Assembly (NCBI GenBank): GCA_900542325.1
Contig: UQMY01000008.1
Coordinates: 6,596-70,595, forward strand
DNA from: an uncultured Collinsella sp.
Lineage (GTDB): Bacteria; Actinomycetota; Coriobacteriia; Coriobacteriales; Coriobacteriaceae
DNA length: 64,000 nucleotides
Reading direction: 5' to 3'
The translations under genes and the position numbers were made by a program. Below are positions 44,354-53,520 of this stretch, in pieces. Numbering within the stretch: the first letter of the stretch is position 1; the number at the start of each line of letters is the position of its first letter. The notes below the pieces were generated by a model. The model was not told the origin of the DNA. It ran no database searches and saw nothing but the letters and a program-made list of their open reading frames with translations.

Positions 44354-45075
44354 TATTCATCACCTTCTTTGGCGCTCGGATCAGCGGGGGTCGCGGTAGC
44401 CACGTCAGCATCAGGTTCCGCAGAAGTATCCTTCCCCTGGGCCTTGATCGCAACCGGTGCCGGACCAACCTGAATATCCCCGCGCGCCCAATCGCCATCG
44501 AGCGCACGCGCCACCCAGTGATAGATGGGGATCGTAAAGAAGATCAGCGCGGCAAAGGGGCCGGCACCAAACGGGAACATCAGCAAAAAGAACAGCAGCC
44601 AGCACACAGCCCAATATGGGAACGACTGAAACGGACCCTTCACCGGAGTCGAGCCAACCGCACCGCCACTCGTCGCCTGCGCCGTAGCGGCATTGGCGGC
44701 CTGCGCGCTCCAACTTGCCGCTTGCGCCGCCTTGGCCGCAGCGTCACTTGCCTGCGTTGCCGCCTCGGTAGCGCGTGCCGCCGCCTCGTGGGTGCGGGCA
44801 CGCTCTGCCGCCTCGGCTTCGCGCTGACGGGCGCGGTCCTCGTTCTCAAACTCGATATCGTCCTCGATCTCGTCGCTCGGATTGAGCAGCTCATCCAGAC
44901 TCACACCATAGAGCTTGGCGAGCGAAATCAGGTTCTCGGTATCGGGCGAGCTCTCCGCGCGCTCCCATTTACTGACTGCTTGGCGTGACAGTCCCAGCTT
45001 TCGCGCCAATCCTTCTTGGCTAAAGCCCTTGCTGCGGCGAAGGTCGGCGAGCCGCTGAGCAGTTTCTACATTCAT
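44353..45075 (-). CDS. XRE-family regulator with C-terminal membrane domain
   Basis: A 240-residue protein. The N-terminal Cro/C1 helix-turn-helix (about residues 5-60) contains LRRSKGFSQEGLARKLGLSRQAVSKWERAESSPDTENL (seen in parts). An acidic segment is followed by an Ala/Glu-rich, probably coiled-coil helix (85-140), then two membrane segments (about 155-195). A DNA-binding domain tied to the membrane suggests it reads an envelope signal, with the coupled DUF4097 protein as partner. The ATG follows AGGAGG. The frame opens upstream to 45324 without a site. Confidence 0.85.
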   Translation of the reverse strand: MNVETAQRLADLRRSKGFSQEGLARKLGLSRQAVSKWERAESSPDTENLISLAKLYGVSLDELLNPSDEIEDDIEFENEDRARQREAEAAERARTHEAAARATEAATQASDAAAKAAQAASWSAQAANAATAQATSGGAVGSTPVKGPFQSFPYWAVCWLLFFLLMFPFGAGPFAALIFFTIPIYHWVARALDGDWARGDIQVGPAPVAIKAQGKDTSAEPDADVATATPADPSAKEGDE

Positions 45076-45342
45076 GGTTCCTCCTATGCGATGCCAGCCG
45101 TGCCGCCGGACCGTTTTTGTTCTTAAGGCGCCTTGCACAGTTAAAAATCTATCCGCCACTGCCAAAATCATGCCACCTATTCTAGTGAGATTTTTGACAA
45201 CCGGCGGTTGCGGGCACATATGAGCTGCGGAAATGTGTCCAAACAAAGCAATGACCCACAGCTCGGTTGTCCCCGTTGCGGCGTTAACGGTAGTATGGTC
45301 GTACTGTTTATTCCGCACCGCCATCGGAGGGAGTTCCGCGCC

Positions 45343-46215
45343 GTGAACCGCGATTTCGCATCATCGCTCATCCAGCTCAACAATACGTTCTATCGCGAGC
45401 ACTCCGCTTCCTTTTCCGATACGCGCCAAGCCCCGTGGCCCGGCTGGGTGCGCACCATGGACATCGCGCTTGAGCAGCTCGATGTGGCCACGATCGAGCA
45501 TCCCGTCCGCGTCTTCGACCTTGCCTGCGGCAATATGCGATTCGAGAACTTTGCCGCCGGCGGGGCACTTGCCGCCAAGGGCGTCGACGGCGCAAACCCC
45601 TCGGCAGATGCCAGCTGCCCGTTTGAGTTCTATGGTGTCGACTCGTGCCAAGATCTGGCAATAGACGCCCACGGCCACGCCCTGCGCATTCCCAACCTGC
45701 ACTTCCAGGAACTCGATGCGCTCGACGCCCTCATGAAGCTCAACCCCGCCGAGACGCCCGATGTGCTTTTCGATGCCCCGCTCGCCGATATCTCGGTCTG
45801 CTTTGGCTTTATGCACCACGTGCCGTCATGCGAGTACCGCGTGCGCGTGCTCGACGCCCTGGTGCGCCAGACGCGCCCGGGCGGCATCATCGCTATCAGC
45901 TTTTGGGAGTTTATGAACGACGAGCGCATGGCGCGCAAGGCCGTTCGCGCCGAGGCCCGCGCCGAGCTCGCACCACCGTTTGAGGGATACGATTCCGCAC
46001 AGTTCGAGGCCGGCGATCACCTCATCGGCTGGCAAAACGACCGCCACGCCTACCGCTATTGCCATCACTTTGACGATCAGCAGATCACCGACCTGGTGCG
46101 CGGCGTCCGTACGTTCTACAAAAGCGGCGAGGTCCCCGTGCGCGAGCTCGAGCGTTTCCACGCCGATGGCCGTAGCGGCGAGCTCAACCGCTATGTAATC
46201 CTCAAGCGCCTGTAG
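45343..46215 (+). CDS. Class I SAM-dependent methyltransferase
   Basis: A 290-residue protein starting at a GTG behind GGAGGGAG. The SAM-binding motif VFDLACGNMRF (motif I) lies near residue 48; an acidic residue follows after FYGVDSC, and LADISVCFGFMHHV plus TRPGGIIAISFWEF are motifs IV and V/VI. The substrate is not known; the LVRQTRPGGIIAI block also occurs in tRNA wobble methyltransferases of the Trm9/ABH8 type, which would fit the nearby Elp3, but this is only a hint. The frame opens upstream to 45208 without a site. Confidence 0.7.
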   Translation: MNRDFASSLIQLNNTFYREHSASFSDTRQAPWPGWVRTMDIALEQLDVATIEHPVRVFDLACGNMRFENFAAGGALAAKGVDGANPSADASCPFEFYGVDSCQDLAIDAHGHALRIPNLHFQELDALDALMKLNPAETPDVLFDAPLADISVCFGFMHHVPSCEYRVRVLDALVRQTRPGGIIAISFWEFMNDERMARKAVRAEARAELAPPFEGYDSAQFEAGDHLIGWQNDRHAYRYCHHFDDQQITDLVRGVRTFYKSGEVPVRELERFHADGRSGELNRYVILKRL

Positions 46216-46334
46216 GCATCGACGACTCGCCGCCGGGCCGCGCCGCAACGTTCGGGCAAACTATGCCCACCCCTTTTTCAACCCATTGATGGAACGCGCA
46301 GCCATGCGTTCCATACTTATGACCAAGGAGCCTC

Positions 46335-47174
46335 ATGGGAGCCGTCCACGTTCGCACGCCTAAGAACTTTGTGCTCGAGGAGCGCCTGGAGCGCTACGCC
46401 GATGCAATTGAGACGAACCCCGAGGCCTATGCCGGGAATTGGCGCGAAGCCTGCGCGCCAGCCGGCGGCGCACCCTTCACCCGCCTTCATCTGGGTCTGG
46501 GCTGCGGCAAAGGCACCTATCTGGTTGAGCAAGCTCGCCGTGAGCCCGACACGCTCTTTATCGGTATGGACCAGGAGCCCATCTGCATCGCCTATGCCGC
46601 ACAGAAAATCTGCGAGCAGGGGCTGTCCAACGCACTCGTCCTGCCCCGAGGTGCCGCATCGCTGCCGCAGCTATTTGCCGCAGGCGAGCTCGATGCCATC
46701 ACCATCAACTTTCCCACGCCGCAGCCCAAGGCCAAGTACGCCAAAAAGCGGCTCGTCCATGTCGACCATCTGATGCCCTACCGCCCGCTCTTTGCAGCCG
46801 GCGCCACCGTCACGCTGCGCACCGACAGCAAGCCGCTGCGCGACTACGCCTTGGGGCAGTTTGCTGCGGCCGGCTACGACACGCTTTGGGTAAGCGACGA
46901 CGTCCGCCGCGACCATCCCAAGCACCCCGAGACCGAATACGAGCGCCGCACGCGCGAGATGGGCGCCGTCGTCTATGGCATTTGCGCCACACCTGGCGCG
47001 CAACCCAGTGACGATGTGCTCACGGCGGGGCGCATGCAGGAGCAAAGTCTTGCCTGCTACCTACCCGACGACCTCAATGAGCTCACGTACGTGCCCCTGG
47101 GCATGGAAGAGGCCGTCGAGAACTTTAAAAACCGCGCCCGCAAAGGCAAAAAGCGCCTGCCGCAGGAGTCCTAG
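46335..47174 (+). CDS. trmB: TrmB-like tRNA (guanine-N7)-methyltransferase
   Basis: A 279-residue protein with the SAM loop LGLGCGKGTYLVE and TLFIGMDQEP. The region INFPTPQPKAKYAKKRLVH corresponds to the TrmB signature normally read as DPWPKKRHxKRRL. TrmB methylates N7 of G46 in tRNA. Here the aspartate and tryptophan of DPWPK are replaced (PTPQPK), so the active site may be altered or the protein a divergent relative. The ATG follows CAAGGAG. It lies 119 nt after the methyltransferase gene, possibly in the same transcript. Confidence 0.7.
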   Translation: MGAVHVRTPKNFVLEERLERYADAIETNPEAYAGNWREACAPAGGAPFTRLHLGLGCGKGTYLVEQARREPDTLFIGMDQEPICIAYAAQKICEQGLSNALVLPRGAASLPQLFAAGELDAITINFPTPQPKAKYAKKRLVHVDHLMPYRPLFAAGATVTLRTDSKPLRDYALGQFAAAGYDTLWVSDDVRRDHPKHPETEYERRTREMGAVVYGICATPGAQPSDDVLTAGRMQEQSLACYLPDDLNELTYVPLGMEEAVENFKNRARKGKKRLPQES

Positions 47175-47240
47175 GGGCTTTTGACAGTCGCTGCGCCGGT
47201 AACCAAACGCAAATAGGTGCCGTCGAACGGCCCTCAAACC

Positions 47241-47363
47241 TAAGTGAGTAGACTTTTTGGCAATAGCCAAGCACAACCCGCATAGCGAAAACTAAAACCG
47301 CAGGTAGATCGCTTGCGCAAAAGTCGCGTGCTCGCGATATCGCAAAAAGTCTACTCACTTAGT
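47241..47363. repeat. 123-nt inverted-repeat element, copy 1
   Basis: Perfect 20-bp terminal inverted repeats CTAAGTGAGTAGACTTTTTG flank a core with ACCGCAGGTAGATCGCTTG. The same length, ends and core recur at 57258-57380 and 58677-58799. It lies between trmB and the helicase gene. Confidence 0.85.
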
Positions 47364-47484
47364 CTGCGGCCGCCCCAAACAGCTGGGCAGAACGCCCATT
47401 TCCTGCATTTTCCCGCGCGCTGGCACCTCGCGCCGACGCTACGCCATAATGGATGGCGGACAAACGCGAGAGAAAGTTAACCAC

Positions 47485-50166
47485 ATGACGCAAAGCACGA
47501 CAGATACCGCCGCCAGCACCGTCTCCGGCGCCGGCGCTGCCAGCTCATTCTCGGGCGGCACGGGAACCGAGGCCGAGTTCGGCTCGCTCGGCGCGCTCTC
47601 CCCCACCTGGTGGGAGCCCGAAGACGGCAGTGAGCCCGAACCGTGGCTCACGCCCGATCAGGCCTTCGAACGCTTCTTTGAATGGACGAGCGACCGCGGC
47701 ATCGAGCTGTGGGATCACCAAGAAGAGGCCCTCATGGACCTGGCTGCCGGCGATCACGTCATTTTGGGCACACCGACCGGATCGGGCAAATCGCTCGTCG
47801 CGCTGGGCATGCTCTTTATGGGCATGGCGCAGGGCAAGCGCTGCTATTACACGGCTCCCATCAAGGCCTTGGTCAGCGAAAAGTTCTTCGACCTGGTGCA
47901 GGTACTCGGCCGCGATAACGTCGGCATGATCACCGGCGATACGCATATCAATACCAAAGCGCCCGTCATCTGCTGCACGGCCGAAATCCTTGCCAACGAT
48001 GCGCTGCGCGAGGGCGAGGACGCCGACGTGGGCTGCGTGGCCATGGACGAGTTCCACTACTTTGCCGACCCCGATCGCGGCTGGGCCTGGCAGGTGCCGC
48101 TGCTCACCCTGCCTCACACGCAATTCATGCTCATGAGCGCCACGCTCGGCGATGTCACCGCGATCGCCGCCTCACTCGAGGAGCACACCGGCGCCGCGTG
48201 CGATCTGGTCGTCGATGCCCCACGCCCCGTGCCGCTGAGCTACGACTACGTGACGACCTCCCTCGAGGGCACGGTCGAGCTCGCAATGCGCCGCGGCGAG
48301 GCCCCGCTCTACATCGTGCACTTTAGCCAGGACGCCGCACTTGCGACGGCGCAATCCCTCGCCAACTTTGGTATTGCCAGCAAGGAGCAGCGTGGGGCCA
48401 TCAAGGAGGCGGCCAAGGGCACGAGCTTCTCGACGGCCTTTGGCAAGATTCTTAAGCGCTTGCTCGGATGCGGCGTCGGCGTGCACCACGCCGGTATGCT
48501 GCCGCGCTATCGCCTACTGGTCGAGCGCCTGGCGCAGCAGGGCCTACTGCCCGTCATTTGCGGCACCGACACACTCGGCGTCGGCATTAACGTGCCCATC
48601 CACACCGTGGTCCTCACCGCGCTCACCAAGTTCGACGGCTACAAGATGCGTCGCCTGCGCGCCCGTGAGTTCCATCAGATCGCTGGTCGTGCCGGTCGCT
48701 CGGGCTTTGACACCGAGGGCATGGTCATCGCCGAGGCCCCGGAGCACGAGATCGAGAACGCCAAGCTCATGGCCAAGGCGGGCGACGACCCCAAGAAGCT
48801 CCGCAAGATTAAAAAGAAGAAGGCCCCCGAGGGCTTTGTCACCTGGAACAAGCAGACCTTTGAGCGCCTGATCGAGACGCAGCCCGAAACGCTCAAGCCG
48901 CGCCTTCGCATCACACACTCCATGGTGATTAGCGTGGTCGAGCAGGGCGGCGACGCCCGCGCCCGCGTGCACGACCTTATCGAGACAAGCCTGCAAACGC
49001 CCGAGGAAAAGGCGAAGCTCGAGGTTCGTGCCGACGAGATCTTCGCCACGCTCATCGACTCCGGCGTCGTCGTGCGCACCGAGGTGCCGCCCGCACCCGA
49101 CGCTCCGGCTGACGCCGCGCCGGACATCGACTACGCGCTGACGGTCGACTTGCCCGAGGACTTTGCGCTCGACCAGCCGCTCTCGCCGTTTTTGCTTGCC
49201 GCGCTGGAGCTGCTCGACCCCGAGAGTGAGACCTATACCATGGACCTCATCAGCATGGTCGAGGCCACGCTCGAGGACCCCAAACAGGTGCTCCGCGCCC
49301 AGGAGCGTGCCGCGCGCGACCGCGCCATGGCCGAGATGAAGGCCGACGGCATCGAGTATGAGGAGCGTCTGGAGCGCATTCAAGACGTCACGTACGAAAA
49401 GCCGCTCGAGGACTTGCTCGATGCCGCCTTCGACAAGTACTGCCAGGAAGTACCCTGGGCCAACGACTACCAGCTCTCGCCCAAGAGCGTCCTGCGCGAC
49501 ATGCTGGAGAGCGCGAGCGATTTTAAGGGCTACATTCAAAAGCTCGGCATCGCCCGCTCCGAGGGCATTTTGCTGCGCTACCTAGCCGAGGCCTACCGTT
49601 CGCTCGACCGCACCGTGCCCATTGAGAAGCGCGACGAGCGCCTGCGTGACATTATCTCGTGGCTCGGCTTTGTGGTGCGCTCGGTGGACTCGAGCCTGGT
49701 GGACGAGTGGGAGAACGCCGGCAACCCGGCAGCCCTCGATGCCGCGCCGCCGCAGGGCATCGACGAGGTCGTTGCGGACCGTCGCGGCTGCACGCTGTTG
49801 GTGCGCAACGCGCTCTTCCGCCGCGTGACCCTTGCCGCCCGCGAGCATACGCGCGACCTAGGCGAGCTCGACGACGGCTGGGGCATGAGCGAGGTCCGCT
49901 GGCAAAAAGCGCTCGATGCCTACCACGAGCAGCACGAGGAAATCCTCACCGACGGAGACGCGCGCTCCTCTGCTATGTTCTCGATCGACGAGTCCGACGA
50001 GAAGGCGCTCCACGTGTGGCACGTGCACCAGATTTTTGCCGACGAGGACGGCGACCACGACTTTGGCATCATGGGCGATGTCGATCTGGACGCCACGCAA
50101 GACGGTGGCGAGGTCATCTTCAAGAACTACCGCGTCGGTTTTATCGAGGATTTGCTCGAGGATTAG
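47485..50166 (+). CDS. Ski2/Mtr4-like DExH helicase with DUF3516-type C terminus
   Basis: An 893-residue helicase. Walker A TPTGSGKS (residues 96-103), AMDEFHYF as motif II, LMSATLGD as motif III, then GTDTLGVGINVP and HQIAGRAGR in the second lobe. The long C-terminal half (about 480-893) is helical and charged, as in actinobacterial Ski2-like helicases with DUF3516. Such enzymes are thought to unwind RNA or DNA-RNA hybrids. The first 45 residues are low-complexity (Ser/Gly/Ala). The ATG at 47485 is chosen; the frame opens 12 codons earlier. A terminator follows. Confidence 0.85.
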   Translation: MTQSTTDTAASTVSGAGAASSFSGGTGTEAEFGSLGALSPTWWEPEDGSEPEPWLTPDQAFERFFEWTSDRGIELWDHQEEALMDLAAGDHVILGTPTGSGKSLVALGMLFMGMAQGKRCYYTAPIKALVSEKFFDLVQVLGRDNVGMITGDTHINTKAPVICCTAEILANDALREGEDADVGCVAMDEFHYFADPDRGWAWQVPLLTLPHTQFMLMSATLGDVTAIAASLEEHTGAACDLVVDAPRPVPLSYDYVTTSLEGTVELAMRRGEAPLYIVHFSQDAALATAQSLANFGIASKEQRGAIKEAAKGTSFSTAFGKILKRLLGCGVGVHHAGMLPRYRLLVERLAQQGLLPVICGTDTLGVGINVPIHTVVLTALTKFDGYKMRRLRAREFHQIAGRAGRSGFDTEGMVIAEAPEHEIENAKLMAKAGDDPKKLRKIKKKKAPEGFVTWNKQTFERLIETQPETLKPRLRITHSMVISVVEQGGDARARVHDLIETSLQTPEEKAKLEVRADEIFATLIDSGVVVRTEVPPAPDAPADAAPDIDYALTVDLPEDFALDQPLSPFLLAALELLDPESETYTMDLISMVEATLEDPKQVLRAQERAARDRAMAEMKADGIEYEERLERIQDVTYEKPLEDLLDAAFDKYCQEVPWANDYQLSPKSVLRDMLESASDFKGYIQKLGIARSEGILLRYLAEAYRSLDRTVPIEKRDERLRDIISWLGFVVRSVDSSLVDEWENAGNPAALDAAPPQGIDEVVADRRGCTLLVRNALFRRVTLAAREHTRDLGELDDGWGMSEVRWQKALDAYHEQHEEILTDGDARSSAMFSIDESDEKALHVWHVHQIFADEDGDHDFGIMGDVDLDATQDGGEVIFKNYRVGFIEDLLED

Positions 50167-50189
50167 CCAAGCATATTGGGACGAAACGA

Positions 50190-50229
50190 AGCGGGGCTGT
50201 TGGCAACATCGCCAGCAGCCCCGCTTTTT
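50190..50229 (+). terminator. Bidirectional terminator between convergent genes
   Basis: A 15-bp stem AGCGGGGCTGTTGGC / GCCAGCAGCCCCGCT followed by TTTTTC, between the convergent helicase and DUF2130 genes. Confidence 0.8.
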
Positions 50230-50245
50230 CACTATCCGCTATGCC

Positions 50246-52003
50246 TTACTCGGCATCCTCGACCTCATACGAATCCGCCTCGGCTGGCTCCTCGTTTGTC
50301 TCTGGCGCAGCCTCGCGCGCCTCGTCAAACGCTGCCTTCATGGTCTTGTTGCCCCATGTGAGCTTGCGAATGGTAAGCTCATCGGCCTTGTTGTGGGCCA
50401 AGCGTAGGTTCTCGGTGCTGCGGCGCAAGTCGTCCTTGGTCTTCTCGAGCTGCTTAATGGCGGCATCGATCTCCTTGATTGCCGACTCGAATTGCTTGCT
50501 CGCCAGGTTGTAGTTGCGCGAGAAGCCATCCTTGAACTTCTCCATCTTGGCTTCGAAGTTCGTGACATCGATATTCAGCTGTTTGTACTCCGCCAGTTCC
50601 TGCTTATAGCGAAGCGAACCCATAGCGGCGTTGCGAAGGAGCGTAATCATGGGGATGAAGAACTGCGGGCGGATCACGTACATCTTCTCATAGCGGTAAC
50701 TCACGTCGACGATACCCGCGTTATAGAGGTCACTCTCGGGCTCCAGCAGGGTGCAGAGCACCGCATACTCGCAGCCTTTCTGGCGGCGATCGTGATCGAG
50801 TTTCTTAAAGAAATCCTCGTTCTTGTGTTTGGTCGCGGTCTCGTCGTTCTCGTTTTTCATCTCGAACATGATCGAAATGATCTCGTTGCCGCTCTCGTCA
50901 CACTCGCGGAAGATAAAGTCGCCCTTGGTACCCTCGGATGCATCGTTATCCTTCTCGAAATACGCGTTAGGAAACGCCGTCATGCGCAGGCGGTTAAACT
51001 CGGTCTCGCAGTGCTGCTCGAGCGACTCGCCCACCATCTTGGTGGACAGGCGGACCTTCATGTCCTTAAGGCGCTCAATCTCTTCATCCTTATAGCGAAT
51101 CAGCTCCTCGTTCGCGCGCTTGGTCTGCGCAAGTTCGAGCTCGTGTGCCGCCTTGGCCTGCTCCTCGCGCGAATCGCGCACCGCCAGCTCGTTCGTCAGC
51201 TTGGCACGCGCCTCGTCGCGCTCTCGCTCCGCCGCGGCAACCGCCTCTGACAGGTTCATTTTTGCCGTCAGTTCCTGCTCGCGCAGCTGGGCGCGCAGGC
51301 CCTCGGCCTCCTGCTCAGACTGAGCCTTTGCGGCAGAAAACTTCTCCTGCACCTTCGCCTGATAGTCAGCAAGCGTACGTTCGGCCTCGCTGCGAGCGGC
51401 ATCGAGCTCACGCTGCGACTCGGCCGTAGCAGCGGCGAGCGCCATCTCCTGGGCCTTGTCCGCCGCGGCAAGCTTGGCCTGCAGCTCGGCAATCTGCGCA
51501 TCGCGTGCGGCCAGATCGTTTTGAGCGGCATTGCGCGCCGCTGCCTCAGCGAGTTTGGTTTCGTCATCCTTACGTCCCAGCTGTGCGCGCAAGCTGTCGA
51601 TTTCGCGCTGGAGCTCGGCGTTCTCCTTTTGAGCATCGGCGCGGGCCTCTACCGCCGCGCGCTGGCTTGCGCTCTCGCGCTCTGCAGCAGCGCCCTCGAG
51701 CTTGGCACGCAGCTCGGCAAGCTCGGCATCGCGCTTGGCGACCTCTTGTGCCAGCTGTTGAGCTGCGGCATTCTTCTGCTCGACAAGTTGGGCGTTACGC
51801 TGGGACTCTGCCTTTTGCAAAGCAGCCGTCGAACGCGAGCGCTCAAGCTCTAGCGCCTGCTCGCCCTCGCGCTGGACCGCCTTCACACGCTCATCCAGAT
51901 CGTGCGAGAACTCGGCATCGCGCACCTGCTTGACGATATCCGCATAGCCGGACGCATCGACCTTAAACACTTCGCCGCAATGCGGGCACTTGATCTCGTT
52001 CAT
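50246..52003 (-). CDS. DUF2130 family coiled-coil protein
   Basis: A 585-residue protein. It opens with a small zinc-knuckle-like CPHCGEVF (Cys6, Cys9). A long coiled coil of Glu/Ala/Arg/Gln repeats fills about residues 30-320. The DUF2130 domain follows (about 330-520) with CETEFNRLRMTAFPNAYFEKDND, GDFIFRECDESGNEIISIMFEMKNE and KNEDFFKKLDHDRRQKGCEYAVLCTLLEPESD (seen in parts). The glutamates and lysines there resemble a PD-(D/E)XK-like core, so a nuclease-related role is possible. It is monocistronic. Confidence 0.85.
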   Translation of the reverse strand: MNEIKCPHCGEVFKVDASGYADIVKQVRDAEFSHDLDERVKAVQREGEQALELERSRSTAALQKAESQRNAQLVEQKNAAAQQLAQEVAKRDAELAELRAKLEGAAAERESASQRAAVEARADAQKENAELQREIDSLRAQLGRKDDETKLAEAAARNAAQNDLAARDAQIAELQAKLAAADKAQEMALAAATAESQRELDAARSEAERTLADYQAKVQEKFSAAKAQSEQEAEGLRAQLREQELTAKMNLSEAVAAAERERDEARAKLTNELAVRDSREEQAKAAHELELAQTKRANEELIRYKDEEIERLKDMKVRLSTKMVGESLEQHCETEFNRLRMTAFPNAYFEKDNDASEGTKGDFIFRECDESGNEIISIMFEMKNENDETATKHKNEDFFKKLDHDRRQKGCEYAVLCTLLEPESDLYNAGIVDVSYRYEKMYVIRPQFFIPMITLLRNAAMGSLRYKQELAEYKQLNIDVTNFEAKMEKFKDGFSRNYNLASKQFESAIKEIDAAIKQLEKTKDDLRRSTENLRLAHNKADELTIRKLTWGNKTMKAAFDEAREAAPETNEEPAEADSYEVEDAE

Positions 52004-52067
52004 GGCAGCTCCTCGATGGACGCAAATTTCAACCGCCTACACTCTACCGCGCCGCGCGGACAAAAAA

Positions 52068-52096
52068 GGCGCCGCTGCCATAATGGCAACGGCGCC
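52068..52096 (-). terminator. Terminator of the HIRAN-metallophosphoesterase operon
   Basis: Stem GGCGCCGTTGCCA / TGGCAGCGGCGCC (one bulge) followed by TTTTTTG on the minus strand, 46 nt past the phosphoesterase stop. Next to it, 52107-52130 holds a REP-like AAAGGTGCCTGACCCCTTTG. Confidence 0.8.
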
Positions 52097-52141
52097 AGAA
52101 CCACGACAAAGGTGCCTGACCCCTTTGTGGCGGTTCGAGTA

Positions 52142-52687
52142 CTACAGCCCAAAGAAGCCCAAGATCTGGCCCCGGCTTACGGGCTTGTAATCGTTAGCGT
52201 CAAGCCCCACGTCAAAGCGCAGAATGGGGCGCTCGCGATCGCGGTTGCGCGCGTTGACGCGGTCTCCCCTGCTGTGGATATGTCCGTGCAGCATGATGGC
52301 ACCGCGCGCCTTGCCATTCCAGCTGAGCATGGGATAGTGGCTCATCACCAGACGATGGCCCTTGGCATAGCCGGGAGCAATCTCCAGGTAATCGCGCACG
52401 TCTTCCCAAATTTGCGGGGCGTCTGGATCTTCCCAGTTGCCGTCATGGTTACCGCGGATGAGTGTCACATTCTTGCATTCGATACGCTCGCGCAGGCGCA
52501 TCGCCTCCGCCATGGGCAAGCGATACGTAAAGTCTCCCAGGATATAGAGGCGGTCGTCCGCAGCCACGCACTCATTGATGGCATCGATGACCTTGCGGTT
52601 CATCTCCTCGACCGAATCAAACGGCCGATCCATGTCGTGCAAGATATTCGTATCGCCCAGGTGCAGGTCGGCGGTAAACCACATCAT
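52142..52687 (-). CDS. Calcineurin-like metallophosphoesterase
   Basis: A 181-residue enzyme with all five metal-site motifs: ADLHLGD, GDFTYR, RGNHDG, MSHYP and HGHIHSRGD. It belongs to the small single-domain phosphoesterase group whose natural substrates are unknown. The start is the ATG at 52687, nine bases after GAGGA; an in-frame ATG five codons upstream overlaps that site. It is the last gene of a probable operon with the small acidic protein and the HIRAN protein. Confidence 0.82.
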   Translation of the reverse strand: MMWFTADLHLGDTNILHDMDRPFDSVEEMNRKVIDAINECVAADDRLYILGDFTYRLPMAEAMRLRERIECKNVTLIRGNHDGNWEDPDAPQIWEDVRDYLEIAPGYAKGHRLVMSHYPMLSWNGKARGAIMLHGHIHSRGDRVNARNRDRERPILRFDVGLDANDYKPVSRGQILGFFGL

Positions 52688-52753
52688 CGTCTGTATCCTC
52701 ATTTCGCAACGTGTCTAACACGTGCCTAGTATACAGACGCTTTGGCGCGTCGG

Positions 52754-52933
52754 TTAGCCAAAGAGCCCGCCGAACGGACCTCGGCGGCGTTTGTCTTTCT
52801 TTTTCGACGCGTCACCCTGGGCGTTCTTGTCCTGCCGCTTCTTCCGGTCCTGCTCCAGCTCATCATCGTCGAGCAGCATATCCCACTCAAACGGGTCATC
52901 CGTCAGATTAAACAGACCATCGTCATCAAACAT
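52754..52933 (-). CDS. Hypothetical 59-residue protein, acidic half and basic half
   Basis: A short protein with an acidic front (MFDDDGLFNLTDDPFEWDML) and a very basic tail (KKKDKRRRGPFGGLFG). The ATG at 52933 has an excellent GAGGGAGG site. It sits 18 nt after the HIRAN gene and 66 nt before the phosphoesterase gene. It may bridge a partner and nucleic acid, but that is a guess. Confidence 0.6.
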   Translation of the reverse strand: MFDDDGLFNLTDDPFEWDMLLDDDELEQDRKKRQDKNAQGDASKKKDKRRRGPFGGLFG

Positions 52934-52951
52934 GGCAGCCTCCCTCACCGA

Positions 52952-53278
52952 TTAGCGGGCATCCACCACATAGAGGCCAACGCACACCTGATGCCACGGG
53001 CTGCACTCGGGAGCAACCTGCTGCACACGGGCTTCAAATACGTCCCCATGCCCGTAATACATCATCAAGGACAGCGGGCCAACCTCGTCTCCCGGAACAT
53101 AGCCAAGCTTGGTGTTGCCGTAATAGATCGCAACCGCCTCGGGGTCATGGGGATTATCGCGCTCGGCACACAGCGTCAGCTTATCGCCCACTTTAAGATC
53201 GCCCAAGACCAAGGCGCCATCGGCATACTGAAATCCTGCAATATGAAACGACAAAAGAACACGTGAAGGCTCGTACAT
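52952..53278 (-). CDS. Stand-alone HIRAN domain protein
   Basis: A 108-residue protein made of little more than a HIRAN domain: FHIAGFQYADGA, KVGDKLTLCAERDNPHDPEAVAIYYGNTKLGYVPGDE (in parts). HIRAN domains bind 3' ends of single-stranded DNA in Rad5/HLTF-type fork remodelling proteins and occur alone in bacteria. The ATG at 53278 follows AGAGGAG; the frame opens 11 codons upstream without a site. It leads the operon with the small acidic protein and the phosphoesterase. Confidence 0.75.
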   Translation of the reverse strand: MYEPSRVLLSFHIAGFQYADGALVLGDLKVGDKLTLCAERDNPHDPEAVAIYYGNTKLGYVPGDEVGPLSLMMYYGHGDVFEARVQQVAPECSPWHQVCVGLYVVDAR

Positions 53279-53390
53279 GGCAACTCCTCTAACGACCGAA
53301 TAAACCGGCACTTAACCTTACTGAGAAGCTTACGGGCCCGTGCGGACAAAATTTCACCCGCTCGCACCTTTCACCCATTTGCTGCAACGC

Positions 53391-53520
53391 TTGCGAGACA
53401 GAGCGCTTGCAGATAAGATAGAGGCACGGATGGCACCCGTTGCAGCGGGTCTTGCCAACTCCAGGGCACGTTTACATCGTGAGAAGTGGCCGTCTTCGCT
53501 TACGCGGGGGCGGCTATTTC
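53391..53520 (+). ncRNA. Candidate antisense RNA to the holin-like toxin (RatA-like)
   Basis: TTGCGA (53391-53396), 17 nt and TAAGAT (53414-53419) form a plus-strand promoter. A GC-rich dyad (GCCG ... CGGC, about 53489-53514) followed by TATTTC could end the RNA just as it reaches the 3' end of the oppositely oriented toxin gene. TxpA/RatA of Bacillus subtilis has this layout. The end points are inferred. Confidence 0.35.
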
